The notes below the pieces were generated by a model that worked only from the letters and a program-made list of their open reading frames with translations, did no database searches and was not told where the DNA came from. DNA of 64,000 nucleotides from Bolinopsis microptera (lineage: Eukaryota > Ctenophora > Tentaculata > Lobata > Bolinopsidae), in assembly GCF_026151205.1 (NCBI RefSeq), contig NC_087074.1, positions 9,395,226 to 9,459,225 of the forward strand. The letters run 5' to 3'. Positions 25,701 through 37,600 of this stretch are shown here, piece after piece (the first letter of the stretch is position 1; each line of letters begins with the position of its first letter). The translations under genes were made by a program, and so were the position numbers.

Positions 25701-27836
25701 TTGGGTATGATGTGCACTTTACCGTCTTTGTATACCCCAATACAGCAATGGGTCGTACCTAGGTCTATTCCGATGGCAAGCTCTTCTGACATAATTCGGG
25801 ATGATTCCTAAGTCATTGCGTCCTAAAGAATAATATCAATGTTAATACTTTGATATAAGTTATCTCCAGCCACGTCAAAATATTTTTCTAGGCTCACAAT
25901 AGTTGACATGACCATCCTGACAATAACCAGATTGCCCTATTTTTAATTAACCACTTTGTTATTACAATAGGCTAATTAATGAGCTATTACACACAAATAA
26001 CACAGTAACACATTAACGACGTTCTTTTTTAAAAATAAATATGCAACCTACCAAAACCAATGGTGATTGGTGCCCCCTGATTCTGGTGTTGATTATAGGG
26101 GAGGTAGATGGGAAAACCCCAGGACAAAAATCATGGCACGAAGAATCTAGCTTTAAAGGGGGTGTAAATTAGAAAGTGTATAAATCAGCATTATCAACCA
26201 CAACACTTTATCATTAGTTTTATACAATATAAAATTGTTAGCAATATACGAAGTAAGTAATAGCTAAATAAAAATTTGTTCATCTAAGAAAATAAACATA
26301 AACAACAAAAGTTTTGAGAAACGTAGCAGACACACAAACACAGCAAGATAGCTGTGTTCACATACAGAGATGAGGGTGCTTGCTAAATGCTAATAGACGG
26401 GCCCGCTTGACGTATTAAGCAATTTTTTATTTTAGCGCTAGTGTGGGAAGTAGATAGAGAATTCAAACTTCGACTAAATTGTTGCTCATAATTAAACTTT
26501 TGGATTACAGAGCACTAAACATGTGTCGTAAAACTGCATTTACTCACCCTTTAAGTTGTTAGTGCCTACTGCTAAAATAAGATCAGAAATACCATTATAT
26601 ATATATGTTTCTGTCTCTGGTAAATTCTCGACCGTAGCTATAAAGGTATCAGATCCAGGTAAGGCGGCCCCTTAAATTCCTTTTCCCTGTCCGAATTTGA
26701 TTTTTTCCCCCGAATTAGAATCACCAAGTAAAGCAATTTTGGTTCCAGGAGAACCTACTGGCACCCATCCCGACTCGATTTTTACTGAGTTTGACCCTGA
26801 GAGAGTTTCTAAATTTCGCCTCAAGCTCAACATTTAAGTTTTCCAAGGCAACGACACGGTCTGGCAAATCTGTGATTTCGAGCTGATGGGACCCCGCTCT
26901 CTCCTCAATACAAAACATTCGGGAATCATACTTTATTGGAGATTGCATCAAGTCTGGCAACAGTCGAATTAGAAAAATTAACAAACAGCTGTTCGATTTG
27001 CTTTACCATAGACTGCTCTTCGGTCTTAATAGGAGAGCCCAAAAGGTTTAAATTTTGACGTTTTGAGGCATCCTTGTCAGAAGGCAAACTACTGGCACTT
27101 ACATCAGATAAGCTCCTTTTATCATCAGATTGGTTAGAGAGAGAACCAGAAAAATACTCTAGAATACTAGCCATAATCGTAAAATATGGGAAAAACTAAA
27201 GTTAAGACGGTAAAAGTCTAGTACGTGGTAATGAAGAAGTACGTGTTATAGAATGTATAGCAAAGACTTTAGGGGAGTTCTAGAAAAAACAAGTAAAACC
27301 ACACAACTTTAACGGTTACAAATTAACTTAGATAACGATTATCATACTTGTAGGCAGTGAATTCGGGCCACCCTACGAAGTTGACCCACCTGAGTAAGAG
27401 TAAGATGGAGCTCTTCTATCTGATAGTTGAGGAGTATAGACACAAGAGGTCGAGGGAGCACATCAAAATGTTGCTTGTTCACGCTGTCTGATACGCTGGT
27501 AAAACTGAATGCCGTGTTTACCTGTAAAAAACTCACGTTTGATCGGGTTATATAGACTTTCTTTTGAACACAGTCACAAGCTAAAGCTATGTCTGTTGGC
27601 TGTTGCTAAATCTCCATTCTCGAGCGCAATGTCGCCTGAGTTGGCACCAAGTACTGTGAAAGGACAGTGTAGAGTCAATAAGCAGCCTCTTCTTGAATAT
27701 GATAAGATAAATTGTATATTTTAGTAGTACTAACCTTGTTACCGGGTAAATGGGTGATATCCAAGCTCTCAGAATAGCTCTCAAGACAAATCACCACAGA
27801 GATAAAGAAAGAGCAAACTGTTGCCAGCCTCAACAT
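16705..27836 (-). CDS. PIGT: GPI transamidase subunit PIG-T, 11 exons, 3' end not located
   Basis: PIG-T is an ER membrane subunit of the GPI transamidase, which attaches GPI anchors to proteins. Exons in order: 27836-27735, 27521-27390, 21778-21646, 21365-21270, 19112-18944, 18722-18561, 18414-18269, 18070-17929, 17605-17423, 17270-17172 and 16794-16705. All are GT-AG with matching phases except one frame break. Exon 1 gives a signal peptide ([18 protein letters not shown]). Family landmarks: [65 protein letters not shown], and [20 protein letters not shown]. Exon 6 shows an apparent 1-nt deletion near 18632-18637 (frame changes between ...SPVSCQG and KDWSF), either an assembly error or a real lesion. 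The exon for the final transmembrane helix was not found. A BPI-like gene and an HSP70 pseudogene sit in its introns. Confidence 0.9.
17820..17925. mobile_element. Fragment of a C-run-ended repeat family (PIG-T intron 8)
   Basis: The core GTCCTTTTTGGATACTATGA followed by GGACATGTCACCCCC and C-rich runs matches the right end of the 53.4-55.6 kb element (GTCCTTTTTGGATTCTATGA ... GTGACACCCCC). It lies close to the splice donor of PIG-T exon 8. The left end and target duplication are not recognisable, so it is a partial or diverged copy. Confidence 0.6.
19726..20730 (+). CDS. BPI/LBP-family secreted protein, intronless, nested in PIG-T
   Basis: BPI/LBP/PLUNC-family proteins bind lipids, notably bacterial lipopolysaccharide, outside cells. 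I place the start at 19726 (the open frame extends upstream only to a TTG): 334 residues. The N-terminus [16 protein letters not shown] is a signal peptide ending near TDC-QQ. The first about 200 residues fit the N-terminal BPI barrel: [19 protein letters not shown], an [18 protein letters not shown] strand pair, a [11 protein letters not shown] segment, and two cysteines (KACSVTFHS and TSICKQL) at the family disulfide spacing. Usual BPI is about 450-490 residues with two barrels. Here the C-terminal third is unlike a second barrel and ends in a basic patch (KLKKRRNF). It is a single exon on the strand opposite to the host gene, suggesting a retrocopy or antisense nested gene. Confidence 0.8.
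   Translation: MLPLVFVFLTLASLNFIKTDCQQEVVPPSFKIIINQNGIKKLEDLLHKGMGEFEEKMIDTGAITFPDVSSSSYKITDMRLSELTLERPAVQIVPGVGLKLSQEITSSVVEGGYGVKALFFWVNGKVTMKMSMMLEVTAGTDYSAESQLTVASKACSVTFHSFDLDLHNGLYSAVASLMKGIITKQIETSICKQLVNQQFGDFNKMDKIPFADLTEKGSPKVIFKAENIEFYARLTKDTNLHPMPGVANENDREICLILSKKLVKTSGDKKMHQMEILKKARKYVPALSKENVDFKELEHFYGICSDLDLVDVVIESEEKFVNVKLKKRRNFIHC
21564..21612. repeat. Palindromic short tandem repeat in a PIG-T intron
   Basis: About three copies of CTGTCAGTATATA follow GACAGTATAATATACTGTC, giving a self-complementary array of about 48 bp between PIG-T exons 3 and 4. Confidence 0.8.
22441..25792 (-). pseudogene. HSP70-family pseudogene, broken by a transposon and a nonsense codon
   Basis: HSP70s are ATP-driven chaperones. 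The ATPase start ([19 protein letters not shown]) runs from 25792 to about 25566. It resumes after a 1.6-kb insertion at about 23955 with [13 protein letters not shown] and runs to a stop at 22441. Signatures visible: IDLGTT phosphate loop, [18 protein letters not shown], and [18 protein letters not shown] at 23803-23805 interrupts the frame ([21 protein letters not shown]) where the family has a coding residue, apparently a one-base change. Without the insert, the frame at the junction is continuous. The tail lacks EEVD, ends FFNFDGKKK, and the substrate-binding half is short and divergent (about 585 codons versus about 640). It is intronless and lies in PIG-T intron 2, same strand. The 453-codon downstream frame has no ATG at its start and is not a separate gene. 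Confidence 0.88.
23956..25565. mobile_element. 1.6-kb non-coding DNA transposon inside the HSP70 sequence
   Basis: The ends GGGCAATTCCACGG (23960 on) and its complement (ending 25561) form TIRs of about 12-16 bp. TATA is duplicated on both sides (23956-23959 and 25562-25565); TA alone would fit a Tc1/mariner-type insertion. Removing the element and one TATA joins the HSP70 frame without loss. The interior has no transposase. It repeats the motif GTCGCGTCCGTCACA (near 24296, 24466, 25370) and shorter TCCGTCAC copies (near 25168 and 25540). Confidence 0.85.
26721..27174 (-). pseudogene. Coiled-coil ORF fragment, possible retroelement ORF1 relic
   Basis: Minus-strand frame 27174-26926 ([20 protein letters not shown]...) is followed in another frame by [20 protein letters not shown], a heptad-like coiled coil, down to 26721. 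Together they look like one protein broken by a frameshift. Ser-rich N-terminus plus coiled coil (ITDL-x-DRV-x-ALE) is typical of LINE ORF1 or gag-like proteins, but I cannot name the family. It lies in PIG-T intron 2 upstream of the HSP70 pseudogene. Confidence 0.35.
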
Positions 27837-27850
27837 TTCCTACGATGTGA
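27837..27850 (-). promoter_or_regulatory. Acceptor-like AG 3 nt before the PIG-T ATG
   Basis: On the minus strand, CATCACATCGTAG precedes GAA-ATG; the AG is at 27841-27840. This fits a 3' splice site receiving a trans-spliced leader or a cis 5'-UTR exon. Confidence 0.4.
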
Positions 27851-28170
27851 TGGGGAATTAATTTTAATTTAATTAATTTAATTGATGCGATTATGGTTTT
27901 AGTCTGCAAGTCTTGCAAGTTATTGTTTACGAGAACCAATCAATATCTGTGATAGTGATAAAGACAAGTAACAAATACCTTTTTTCTTTGAGTGAATCAA
28001 AATTCGTGAAAGCGACTATTAAGAATAAATTTAATATCATATAATCTAGAAACATAATTTATGGTGCACCTAACAATATTAGCACCTAATAACGAGGATT
28101 ACTGAATTTAAAATAATCAGTAAACCTCCCTTAACAAATTGTAAAAATTCTATTGCAACTTGTTCTTTCA

Positions 28171-28252
28171 GCTGTTAACTGTTAACTGTTAACTGTTAAC
28201 TGTTAACTGTTAACTGTTAACTGTTAACTGTTAACTGTTAACTGTTAACTGT
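28171..28252. repeat. Heptamer tandem repeat (GTTAACT)n between INTS3 and PIG-T
   Basis: About 11-12 perfect copies of the 7-mer GTTAACT occupy the roughly 610-bp gap between the INTS3 stop (28449) and the PIG-T start (27836). The unit contains the palindrome GTTAAC. It is not a known telomere repeat. Confidence 0.95.
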
Positions 28253-28448
28253 CGGTTATTTTCTGCCTTTCCCTTTTCTGATAATTTCAAACGTGGTAAT
28301 GTACATTCTTTCTGCACGATCCAAACAGTGTAAGTCAGATCACGTGTGGTGAACAACATCGTCAGACACATCATGCCCAAATAAGGACACAACGCTGTGT
28401 GTAGGATACAGTGGATCAGAGGCACGATGACACCCAGGACCCAGGCGA

Positions 28449-31400
28449 TTAGTCATCATCACTGTCAAGTACTGAAACATCTCTCTTCCTCTTGGAGAGT
28501 TTAGGACGTTCCTCCTCCGATTCGTCCGAGTCCTGATCTGATCCCGACTCGGAGTCTCTTTGTGAGCCAGACTGTTTTCTTCCCTCTTTCATCATTCTGC
28601 AAAGTAGGGACTGGGTAACATCAGGAAGTTTATATGGTAATCAATAAAACAGTTACACTGCAGTCGAGCTTCAATTGGCCTTTTTCCTGGCATAAATAAA
28701 ATGTTACATTTTTGCTGTTTAGCAAAAATAATCTTAGTTACTGCCCCTTACTTTTGAACCATGAGGCAGTTCTCCTTCACGCTAGCAGAGATGAAACTGT
28801 AACTTGACTTGATCTGTCTCCACAAGTTAGCTTGGTTATAGATCACGTGATTCGTATCAACTGCCTATTGGAATGTGGGTTAATAATTCATCCTAATTTC
28901 AAATCAAACCATGGTTATTTAGTTCATGTTGGTTAAGAGCCTGACCAGCAACCAGGTGAACCAAATAAAAGTTTCAAGTTTTTCATCCTTCCTTCAGACA
29001 AGTAAAAGAAGAAAATCAATCCAAACAAAAAACACACATTAGAGCTGAATAACCAAACCGAATAATCTCACTGCATAAAATCAAAGTGTAAAAGAACTAA
29101 CCTTGCAGATAGTCTCAACAAACTGGACTAGAATATTCAGTCTTTTATCGTCCATACTGGAAACAGCAGAGCCGATAAAACCCTCAATAATCCTGATTAC
29201 TCCTTCACCGTACTTATCTATCCACCAAACTGTTATAGGTATCACCTGGGGTAAAAGTACTGTTAGTTCTAATTAACGAATTGTTATTTTTAAGTTTGTC
29301 TTGTCGTATCAAGGATTTGTGAGAGTCAGAGCAGGTTACTTTTCTTTTCTAAATTTCTACGCCTTATAGTTTAAACTACACAAATGAAAAATTAATAAAC
29401 GATACACAAACTCACTAGTTGATCCTCAAAGTTCTGCAAGAAGATAATCTTCTTGACGACCTTTTCCGTGGGCTTCACAGATTTAAGGAATATCAACATC
29501 GAACTAAAGAGCTCAAAATGATGAGTATCTTTAATATCTTTCAGCACATCTATTACCTGAACAACAACTGGTTACAGAAGTTAAACAATTAACACGTGGT
29601 TAGAGACGTGTTAAGGATTGCACTAACTTACTATCAAAACATCAAATCAATAATCCAATATTTGTACATAATTCAAAGCTATTAGTCTGAATTTTTAGCC
29701 AAATGATTAAAAAACTAACGGATTCAGAGGGAACACTCTCCGCAGAAAGAAGCTGCCAGACACAATACTGTTCAAACGTTTCCCACTCAAGAGTGGCCCG
29801 CAGAAGAGAACTGATTGATCTGACGTTGAAAATCTTCATCTTCTTACTCATCACGTTACCTGGCAAAGCATTAGTTTTTACAGGTGAACATTATGATTGT
29901 TCATTTTCCAAAGAACAGAACTTACAAACAAAGTAACTCGCACACTTAAAAATAATCCCCTAAAGTTCGGCATATTCGGACAAATGCTGAAACATGCTAA
30001 AACATGTTAAAACATGCTAAAACATGCTAAAACAAATGCTAAAACATGTGAGGTTGACAACCATCCCCCATTTCAACTGTTCAATATGAATTTATATCTT
30101 TTTAACTTACAAACAATAGTGTGAAGTTGTTGAGAATCAATACAAGACACGATAAGATGGAGAATGCTTGAGTTGCCGGTGGTTACAGCCGGGAACTTCT
30201 GATAGAGGTCGGGGATTATTTTATAGAAAGTTGCGGGACTGTCTTCCTCTTGGCAGATGCGTAGGTCCTCCGTTAGACAGGCTTTCAGGGTACCCGCACT
30301 TGTATAACTCGTAAACTCTGGGGTGGTGGGCATAATTAAATAGTGGCATCTTGTATGCCCTGTTCTAGGCACAACTATTCTTCGTGCGGCACGCGAAAAG
30401 GATTCATTTATAACTTAAAATTAAACCAATAATAACTTAAAATTAAACCAAGAAATATCTTTATTAATTATTTCGTAAGTTACCTAGATATAGGTCGAGC
30501 TGAGCACGGCTATACAAATAGTAGAGGAGGTGGTATCCTACTCTCGGTTCCACGTTGTAAAACTCTGATAAGAACTTCCAAATCCGGGGTCTTTTGTCTT
30601 TAGTTAGGATGGATAATAGCTGGAATATTCCATGATGGAGAGGAACCTGTGAGAAAATAACTGTCACATTCAAGAGTTTGCAATAACATATTTTATTTTA
30701 TTTTATTTCGACCTAATTCCGAATACATTCGGTTGATTGATGTCCTGCAATCTGCATTAATCTAAAGCGTTTTCCTGGTTCGATTTTAATTATTACTGAA
30801 AGAATATTTTAATTTGGTTATCTATCTTGAAAATTAAACTATCGTTAATTTAAAAATTATAGTGCGTTTGACTTTGATATTACAAAAAATCTGTTTCGTC
30901 CAAAGATTTCAGTAGTAATTTGTTTGTAAGGCGAGTGATTTTATTAGAGCATTTGTTAGAGAAATTGTAGCTTAAAGCAAGTTCAATCCCCAGAATATGT
31001 TTAAAATTTGTTTCTCTACTTCCCCAGAAAGATACCAGACATTTCAATTTAAATGAACATCTTGTTTAAATACGATTTAAAGAATTTTACAAAATTATTC
31101 TTAAGTAGTTTATAATAAAGAGTAAGGTTTTCATGTAGGGTTAATTTAAGGCAAGACGTGTCGTGTAATATGTTCAAGAAACCATTTAATTGAAATACGT
31201 GAAATAATTTTTGTAAAGTAAAACACGTTTTCAAATTTTTGGATCACACTTTAAATGGGTTTCACGTTAAAAACCTGCCAGAAAAATTCATATGCACCTG
31301 TTCATCTTCATCGTCCATAACACTAAGACTAAAATAGGGCTGTAAAGTGACGTGCAGACATTTGGCGACTGTAGCCAGTTTAGCTCGTGTCCAGGCTGGA

Positions 31401-34343
31401 TGATCCATTATTCTCGATATCACGTTGCCGAAAGAGGTTCTCTGTGCTATGTTCTCTGCTTCATAGGCAAACTTTCTGATTTCCTGAATGATTTTTAGAA
31501 TTACTAATACATTTAAAAAAAGTAAATTTAGCGTCCGAGGAATAAAAGCATAAATCAAAAACATAAAATACACTTCCAACCTCTTTGATACTTGGGTCGA
31601 GGTCATCGATAAGACTAGACAGTCCACTGTCGTTATCCTCCGAGTACTCTGACGCAGAATCTCCACCCCCTACACTTCCACCACCTCTGTCATCTACTGT
31701 GCCATTTTCTACTGGCTCCTTGACAAATTCCGGCACATACTCCTCTTCCTCCTCTTCCTGGGACCCGGAAAAGGCTGACTCATTGAGCATCTTCTCTCTG
31801 TTGTCCAGAGAGAGGTTAACAGCTGGAGGAGGGGGAGGTGGGGGAGGGGGAGACCTTGTGTCGTCATCAGAGAACTTACTGTCGTCATCCTCCTTCGCCC
31901 CCACATCCTCTCCACGGCCTGTTAAACACATACCCGGAAACTTCCTGTGAAAAGAGAGGCGGAGCTCTTCGTCCAACTTAGGGTGGCTGACCAGTAAGGC
32001 GAAGTCTGCTATCACCTTTTTGTCGATGATATCCTTAAAACTGTTGTTGATACCTGACCACACCTCTCTCTGTAACTCTGGACAGAACTCGTCCGTCATT
32101 CTGATTATGAAGTCCATGAGGGTGGCAGCTATTACTGGATGAGATTTTAGAGCGTGGTTCATGACGAGGATACCAGGCTCGATATTCATGATACTGTCCG
32201 ATTCTTTGTTGTAGAAAAACCAATCATAAAAAAGCGCTAATTTAGTCTGAGCTGCCATAACGTTTGAAGTTATGGTTGTTAACAGCCAGCCGATGAGTGC
32301 CCACCGTGGGACAATGTTCGAATTTAACATTTCATTTGTAGGATGTATTACCCCACAGATATATCTGATACAATCACAAACTAAAGTCTGAGTCTCCGGT
32401 CCGGTGAAGTACCGTTTGGCAAACCAAGTCTGGTACCGCTGGTGCTGACCAAACTTGACCTGGGTAGCTAGAAAAGAGAGTCTTGCCTCCATGTCGGGAG
32501 TAAGTCTGGAGGCCAGAAACCGGCGAGACGTTCTAACTGATAGTATTTGAAGGATCCCCGTGAAGCTGGGACTCAGTTTCTGAGGACTGTACAGAATGTC
32601 TCGCCACAAGTCTATGAACTCTGGTATTTTAGCGACCCCTTGAAGCAGTCTGATAAGGTCTCTGCCTAGCTTCATACATTCCGTGAAGTTTTCTCTGATT
32701 AGTTTGATGGAGAGGGAGATTTCTGCTTTGCGTAAATGTGCAACCTGGGAGAAAATATTTTACGTTCATGGTCGAACATATTTGACAACAGCTATGTATT
32801 TATCGTTCTTTAATGAAATTCATAACAGTTTAATTTCAAAATGTATGTATTAGAGACCATGGAAAAGTCAAATTGAAATTTAAAATCTTACCTGAGGGGT
32901 AGTGTGATCTATAATCAATCTAAGGAATGTGAATACTGATAGATTTAAGATAAACGAGTTGGCAACCACCCAATTCAGCTGGGACGTAACAATCTGGAGG
33001 AAATCATAAAGATAAATTTGGAAAATAAATTCTTCAGTTGTATTGGAAAACGACATTTGAAAATATATTGGAGGTCTTAGGAGACAAATTCAAATGCAAA
33101 AACGGTCATCATTTGCAGATCCAGGCTGGATTTTTTACCTTGATCATCTGCTCAGCGAACAGGACGTTTGGGCTCCTTGTGTCGCCACCTTTAATACAAC
33201 TCATCATGAGTACAAACAACTGATCACCTCCAGGAATATTACTGAAAAACAACATACCAGAAAGATATTTCTTCAATAAATGAAATTTTATTAATATATT
33301 TTATAAAATATAAAAGCACATGCAAAGTTGCTTTTGTAGACAATTTTGAAAACATATAATAATTTGGTACATTACCTTGTGATAATCTGTTCTAAAATCC
33401 AGATAAGTTGCATCTTTACCGGCATAAGAAGTTTCTCGAACCTGGAATATTTTCCATATCATTTAACGCATTAACTTCGTATAATACGGATTACGAGAAA
33501 AATATAACATAATATGCTGAGTATCTCGAAACAACTGTGTTCACAAGAGTCTCAAAAAACAGTAGTTCCCGCAATCAGACAAACGAATGAGTTTTTAAAA
33601 GTTCCAATTAAATCTTTACAACACGGGTAGAATATCGAGAGTATCTTGTATTATATTACTGAGAATTATATTATTATTACATTACATATTGTATTACCTG
33701 AGTGAGACCAGCTGATTGAGTCGAGCCAGAACGAGCAGCAGGTTATCACGTGACACAATAGTCAGGTCCCTCCACGCCTTACTCGCCTGACTCTGGTCCG
33801 TTAACATCACGTACAACAGGGCTACACATACCTGGGGCGGATAATACTCGGTTATGAATCGCGTACATTAGCAAAAATAAGACGTTAATTATATAAAGAC
33901 TGGTATTTCCTCAGAATGTTAATTCAGTGCCCCACAAATTGAAGTAAAGGAGAATGGTATGAAGGTGTAAGTACTAAATACCCGTTTGTGGCTGTCTGGA
34001 TTAGAGGATGTCAGGACATTGAGCTTGTCTAGTGCCTCCCTCTCTGATAGACCTGACAAGTAGGGTTCATTATCAAATAAGCGAAAATTTGGTGCTTATA
34101 AGTGTGTCACTTTAAAACATTACACCCTTCTAGATATGTTGCCATCGAATTTTTTACATTCACAAAATGGAATCGTGATTCATGTGAAACACTAACATAT
34201 TATGTGAAAATAAAATAAAAAAGTATACAAGTACCTGTTAAAGTCTGAAGTAAAAAGTCTTTATCTAAGAGGAACTCTGAATCTATTTCATCGTTTGTTT
34301 CAAGGTTGTTCAGCGAGAACAGACATGATTTGGGTGGTTCCAT
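28449..34343 (-). CDS. INTS3: Integrator complex subunit 3, 15 exons
   Basis: INTS3 is a nuclear Integrator subunit (snRNA 3' processing, promoter-proximal Pol II termination) and also forms the SOSS single-strand DNA-binding complex. Exons: 34343-34235, 34052-33982, 33831-33698, 33441-33376, 33241-33139, 32993-32892, 32744-31581, 31483-31298, 30646-30484, 30317-30111, 29859-29720, 29556-29416, 29245-29102, 28864-28752, 28596-28449. They total 2991 nt (996 residues; human about 1040) with every phase consistent. Landmarks: LGRDLIRLLQGVAKIPEF, LASRLTPDMEARLSFL, SIMNIEPGILVM, GYHLLYYL, and LEWETFEQYCVWQLL. A long acidic Ser/Pro-rich linker near the end of the 1164-nt exon includes ten prolines in a row. 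The tail is the family's acidic/KRKR end (LSKRKRDVSVLDSDDD). Several plus-strand frames across the acidic linker are shadows. Confidence 0.96.
29985..30050. repeat. 10-bp tandem repeat in an INTS3 intron
   Basis: About six imperfect copies of AAAACATGCT between INTS3 exons 10 and 11. Confidence 0.85.
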
Positions 34344-34360
34344 TCACTTTAAAAATAGGA
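34344..34360 (-). promoter_or_regulatory. Acceptor-like AG 3 nt before the INTS3 ATG
   Basis: On the minus strand, CCTATTTTTAAAG precedes TGA-ATG; the AG is at 34348-34347. The pyrimidine tract is clear, though the AAAG context is weaker than CAG. Confidence 0.35.
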
Positions 34361-34659
34361 TTAATATCGACTGGAACCATTTGCAGAAACATTGTATTGA
34401 AGACAAAAAAACTGTTTTGAAAGAGTTTGCCTTGCAATTAAAGTTCAGGTTCATTTTGTTTGCATCATGATCCATGATGATTTAAGAGAGAAAATACGGC
34501 AGGGTATTAAAAGTTAAAACTGTCCAATCAATAACGTTCATAAAACATCCTGTATATTACCAAGTTTAATAAATTAAAAGCGTCAAACCATTCACACTGA
34601 AAATCAACCACTGTACCAAAGGAATATTTCGAATAGGGAACTTTAAAAATAAAGGCTCG

Positions 34660-37600
34660 TCAATCATTGATACTCTCTTTAATCTTCTTCGATTTTTTTA
34701 CTTTTTTCGTGGTATTATTAGCATTTTCACTATCTGTCCTTTTCTTTTTCGTCTTCTTAGTTTTTACTGGCTTTACAATATCATTTAATATAGCACTTTC
34801 GACCATATCAGTATCATTAGATAACTCATTATTTTCTGTACCATTTTCTTTATCCGCAGTCACTTTATCACTGATTATTTTTTCAAATGATTCAATGTTT
34901 TTCTTTTTCTTCCTCTCGGATTCTTCCCACGAACTGACGCCTAGTTTGAAAGCTTTCAAATTGCAATTCCTCCACACTATGGAACCATATGTGTTGTCTC
35001 TGACAGCTGACTCTTTTGAGATTAGAATCTGAAATAAAATGTCAAGCTACTTTTTGGAGGAATATCTTAACTTTATCTAACGCTGCAATATGCCATTGTC
35101 TATAATGACAATTGACACATGCGAAATAATCAGTCGATGCATAATTTGACATTTGTTGGACGACCTGCTTTGATGAATATGAACAATTTTATGCGCCAGT
35201 ATTTTACTGGCAGACACATAACAGAGGCGGCTAGTTATATTATATTAACTATTAAGCAAATTTAGCGGTCATGATAAACTGATCACAGCAGATTTAGATA
35301 ACAGTGGTTGCAGGCTGGTTGATAAACGGTTGGAGTAAACTCCTTTTCCCTAATAAGAGCATTTTTACTTGTCGCAGTAACCGGGATAAATATAATTTTA
35401 CACAGAATACATTACAACCATGCGACTCATAAACAATACTCCAATCCGGATTTTACACGTTACCTGAGCGATGGAAGATTTTATCTGACTGTCAGCAGCG
35501 TGCCACATAGCCTCAACTATTCTACTGCCGGACGGGGTGGTCACCAACCTGTCAACTACGAATACTGCTGTTTTTAGGAACCTGGAATCATATTAGTTAG
35601 AAAGAGAATGAACGATGTATATTCATCAACTTCTTTATCGTTTTTTTTGCAATTTGTACAATTGAATGCTCCTGAACTAGAGTACACTTGAATTATTGTA
35701 TATAATCTGAATATAATCTGAATAGATGCTGTCACCCCTCTATTTTCGGTCTGACTGTATCATTTCAGTAATTCAGTCATGATGGATATTTGATTTAACT
35801 CATGCGTGAACGAGTTAATGTTAGAATACAGGTCCGCTTTATGTGGAATTTAATAGACGACAAGAATTTTAACAAGCTGACGTTTGAAGTTTCTAAATTT
35901 AGAAAGAGTAATGAAATGAGTAGACCACCCTCAGAAAATTAAAAAGTTAAAACTGCCAAAGAAATTCAGCTGAATTTTTGTCGATGAATGTTACTTTTCA
36001 CGGAGGACAAAGCAATAGGTCTATCATTTCTCAACTCTGTCAGTATTAGTGAAGGAACTAGTATAGAAAGAGATCAGAATATTCTTTATTTTTTGATGAT
36101 ATAAGGACCAAAAAACCAAGAACCACAGTCGGCAGTCCTGTGGTGGAGTATTGGTCCCAGCTAGACGTGACGTGACGCGTTACGTGATCGATTGTGTGAC
36201 GGGTCACGTACTACAGCTAGGGTCTTACACTCCAACAGTTAACGCAGGCTATTAATTTATATTAAAAGATTAAAGTCGATACAATAATTACAGGCGAGTT
36301 TACCTGGCGATTTACCTGGCGATCTTAATCGTCAAATCTCTGCCCCTAGGATTTTATCATTAATTTGATACTTTCCCAGTCACTGATTGCAGTCTAGTTT
36401 TTTGTCTCGTCCGACTGTTACGAGTTACGACTGTATTAGGAGATTATGATCATAGTAGTCACGAATCACAATCGCTATTTCATTTACTCAAGCGTGACGA
36501 AATAAGTCACTACATCCCCTTTTCAGCGGAAATTCTGATAGTAGTTGACATTTCTGTGGTCTAAACAGACGAAGATAATTTAAATGAGCACGTCAGAGAA
36601 ATGATTCAAAACATAGGATTCCAACTGGCGAAGATTACCCTTAGAAAATTAAGACAGTCATAGAAATTTAGCTTAGGTTTTTAACATTCAAAAACCCGGA
36701 TTTGAGTTGTTAAACTTTATTTGATAATTACAGGAGATACTCTTCCTTTTGCTTTTTGATTTGACTTTAATCAAAAGTAATTATTCGGAGAATTTAAATT
36801 AAAAGCTACAAAATAGATACAAGCTACAAATTTGTAAGGTGATTTACATAACCTCATACAAAAATCTTCCTAATACCTTACAAGACATTTTTATAACGTA
36901 CGAAATGCGACGGTTTTCCCGAAATTTCGCCATATTTTCGGACAGCCAAAATTTCGGTCGTCGTAATAGAATCCGTCGCATTATTTTTAGCTTATTCCAA
37001 TAATTGTGGCTTCATCGATTCATTTTGTTCTTGAAAAGTTAGTAATATGATGGTGGGACAAATAAACACAATATTCCATGATGAATTTAATGTCAAGTTA
37101 TACGTTTTAAATTAACAATAAATTACATTTATGTGCTAACATAAACGTCTTATAGACTAAGTCAAGATAAACAATTTAATACCAAACTCAATAAGTGAAA
37201 CTGAAAGATTCGAGCCGGACCCCTTAGAGGAAGATGAAGAAATCGATTTATAAGTTTCATTTTGTTTCAACATGATTTTACCGATTTTTAGAAAATTTTG
37301 AATTTCCTTTGTGTCAGAAAACAAAATGATGAAAAATACCCTTATTTTCTGTGACGTCCGAAATGTGACGGTTTTTGTTCAATTTCGCCATATTTTCGGA
37401 CCGCCAAAATTTCGGTCGTCGCACATTGGTCCGCCACAAAAATGTCTTGTAAGGTAGTTGTTAAATCATGATATTTTATTCCTCTGCACCAATGAGTTTA
37501 TACTATGCACGTTGCAGATGATTACGATCAAGATAGAAATGGTGAGGTATGTTACCTGGTGCCATACTCAGGGCCATAGCTCTTTGCAGGCGGTAGATTA

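Noticed and set aside
31585..31950. 121-codon Ser/Pro/Gly-rich plus-strand frame
   Set aside because: Shadow of the acidic/proline-rich linker of INTS3 on the opposite strand.
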